Shown here: piece by piece, positions 21,484-22,487 of the stretch
How positions within the stretch are numbered: the stretch's first letter is position 1
Layout: every line of letters begins with the position of its first letter
Origin: Wenzhouxiangella sp.
GTDB taxonomy: Bacteria; Pseudomonadota; Gammaproteobacteria; Xanthomonadales; Wenzhouxiangellaceae
Assembly: GCA_007119095.1 (NCBI GenBank)
Contig: SKQI01000257.1
Location: forward strand, 1 to 22,487
DNA: 22,487 bases
Direction of reading: 5' to 3'
The notes under the pieces: generated by a model
Database searches by the model: none
Told to the model about the DNA's origin: nothing
The model's input: only the letters and a program-made list of their open reading frames with translations
Program-made: the position numbers and the translations under genes

Positions 21484-22487
21484 CAGGCGTCGATCCTGCG
21501 CTGGTACATCCGGTAGCGCTTGTAAAGCTGCCCGCCCATCGCTTCAATCAGGTTGTTCATGCCACGGTTGGTCTCCAGGATCCAGGAAAGTTCAACGGTT
21601 TGAATGCCATCGGCGCTGAGCGCGTGGCGCACGCGATCAATCATACCGAAGCTGATCGCTGCTCCCAGCGGTCCGCGCTGAAACTGGCGTCTGACCCCCA
21701 TCAACGGCGTCCGGGCCGTGGTTGCACGGCGTCGTTTGAGTCGCCAAAGCAGCCTGGCCCAGCCAAACGGCAGCAAGCGCCCGTGCAAATCACGGATCAG
21801 TTCGTTGATATTGGGCAGTGCCACGATAAAGCCAGCCGCCTCGCCGTCAACCTCGGCGATGCAGGTGTAGCCCGGGCGGATAATCTGTCGCAATTCACGA
21901 CCAGTGGCCCGGAATTCCTTTTCAGTCAGGGCAACAAAACCCCAGTTGTTGGACCAGGCATCGTTGAACAGCATTCTCAGCAAATCGATTTCCTCTTCAT
22001 AGCGAGAAAAGTCCATCGGCCGGAACACGATTTTTCCGGCCGCCCGGTCCAGCAGGCGACGCATCGTCGGCGGTGGATCGAAATCCGGCGGCAACAGGTA
22101 GGCCAGCAGATCCATGACCGGATTCATGCCTGCCGCTTGCAACTGCTCTGAATACCAGGCCGGTGCGTGCCCCATCATCACCATCGGCGGCGTATCGCGG
22201 CCCTCCACCAGCAATCCACAGGATTGATTGATGGACAGATCGTACGGCCCACGCATCTCCGAACAGCCGCGTGCACGCAGCCAGTCAGCGGCAGCATCAA
22301 GCAGACAACGAAAATATCGGGGGTCGTTCAGGCTTTCCAGCTGGCCAAAATAGCCGATCTTGCGCCCGTCCTCCTGCGGCTGCAGCTTGTCGACCTGGGC
22401 ACTGATGGTGCCGACGATTTGCTGATCTCTGCGCAGCACGAAGGCCTGGGCCTCAGCGTGCTCGAACCAGGGGTTGCTTGCCGACCA
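21483..22487 (-). CDS. GNAT-fold acyltransferase-like protein, N-terminus outside window
   Basis: The frame is open to the last base, so the gene begins beyond the window; 334 residues are visible. The visible start NPWFEHAEAQAFVLRRDQQIVG is in frame above the first possible internal GTG at 22439, so that GTG should not be taken as the start. Landmarks are IGYFGQLESLNDP, a duplicated GNAT-like arrangement with GPYDLSINQSCGLLVEG, the central MMGHAPAWYSEQLQAAGM, and NNWGFVALTEKEF. The late helix block includes FGMIDRVRHALSADGIQTVELSWILETN. This looks like the long acyl-CoA N-acyltransferase-superfamily proteins to which bacterial ceramide synthases also belong, but I cannot assign a substrate. 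It heads, in this window, the unit containing the nucleotidyltransferase, lptF and lptG. Confidence 0.72.
   Translation of the reverse strand, partial: WSASNPWFEHAEAQAFVLRRDQQIVGTISAQVDKLQPQEDGRKIGYFGQLESLNDPRYFRCLLDAAADWLRARGCSEMRGPYDLSINQSCGLLVEGRDTPPMVMMGHAPAWYSEQLQAAGMNPVMDLLAYLLPPDFDPPPTMRRLLDRAAGKIVFRPMDFSRYEEEIDLLRMLFNDAWSNNWGFVALTEKEFRATGRELRQIIRPGYTCIAEVDGEAAGFIVALPNINELIRDLHGRLLPFGWARLLWRLKRRRATTARTPLMGVRRQFQRGPLGAAISFGMIDRVRHALSADGIQTVELSWILETNRGMNNLIEAMGGQLYKRYRMYQRRIDA

Noticed and set aside
1..22487. Search by eye for CRISPR arrays, insertion sequences, tRNA or rRNA genes, prophage and defence genes
   Set aside because: No direct repeat array, transposase motif, cloverleaf or viral gene was recognised; gene content is chromosomal housekeeping.

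Overview
The window is a gene-dense stretch of a fairly GC-rich proteobacterial chromosome. The gene complement (EF-P with a divergent epmB, mtaD-ubiG-HAD phosphatase, accA-tilS, htpX, gluQ, lptFG, a Tat-exported HiPIP and a FimX-like protein) points to a Gammaproteobacterium. The best guess is the Xanthomonadales/Chromatiales side (for example Wenzhouxiangella-like), which is inference only. I see no mobile element, CRISPR array, tRNA or rRNA, and no gene-free stretch over 300 bases. Most genes look like core housekeeping.

Layout. 1-703 (+): the C-terminal end of serA, then a small GNAT protein. 708-2072 (-): a class III aminotransferase. 2227-2784 (+): a secreted Cu/Zn superoxide dismutase with one altered zinc ligand. 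2788-3818 (-): a YciK-like SDR that has lost catalytic residues, overlapping a HIT hydrolase gene. 4000-4762 (+): an FmdB-type zinc ribbon protein and a Slp-like lipoprotein, overlapping. 4752-9796 (-): a tightly packed run efp, mtaD, ubiG, mupP/gph-type phosphatase, hslO and a squalene/phytoene-synthase-like protein lacking its first Asp-rich motif. 9860-12988 (+): epmB, divergent from efp, then a FimX-like REC/PAS/GGDEF/EAL protein with degenerate catalytic motifs. 13006-13884 (-): htpX. 13965-17489 (+): gluQ, accA, tilS and xseB. 17452-18111 (-): alkB, overlapping xseB tail to tail. 18173-18511 (+): a HiPIP. 18567-22487 (-): lptG, lptF, a nucleotidyltransferase and an N-acyltransferase-like gene that runs off the window end. 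These last four overlap one another and form one transcription unit.

Functional links. EpmB helps beta-lysylate the EF-P lysine encoded next door. UbiG makes ubiquinone, and the neighbouring phosphatase resembles the MurNAc-6-phosphate phosphatase MupP of Pseudomonas in both sequence and position. The least expected arrangement is the acyltransferase-nucleotidyltransferase-lptF-lptG quartet. It places an LptFG-type lipid exporter under the same control as two enzymes of the kind used to build or decorate a lipid. This is my main candidate for an undescribed system, although the function is inference.
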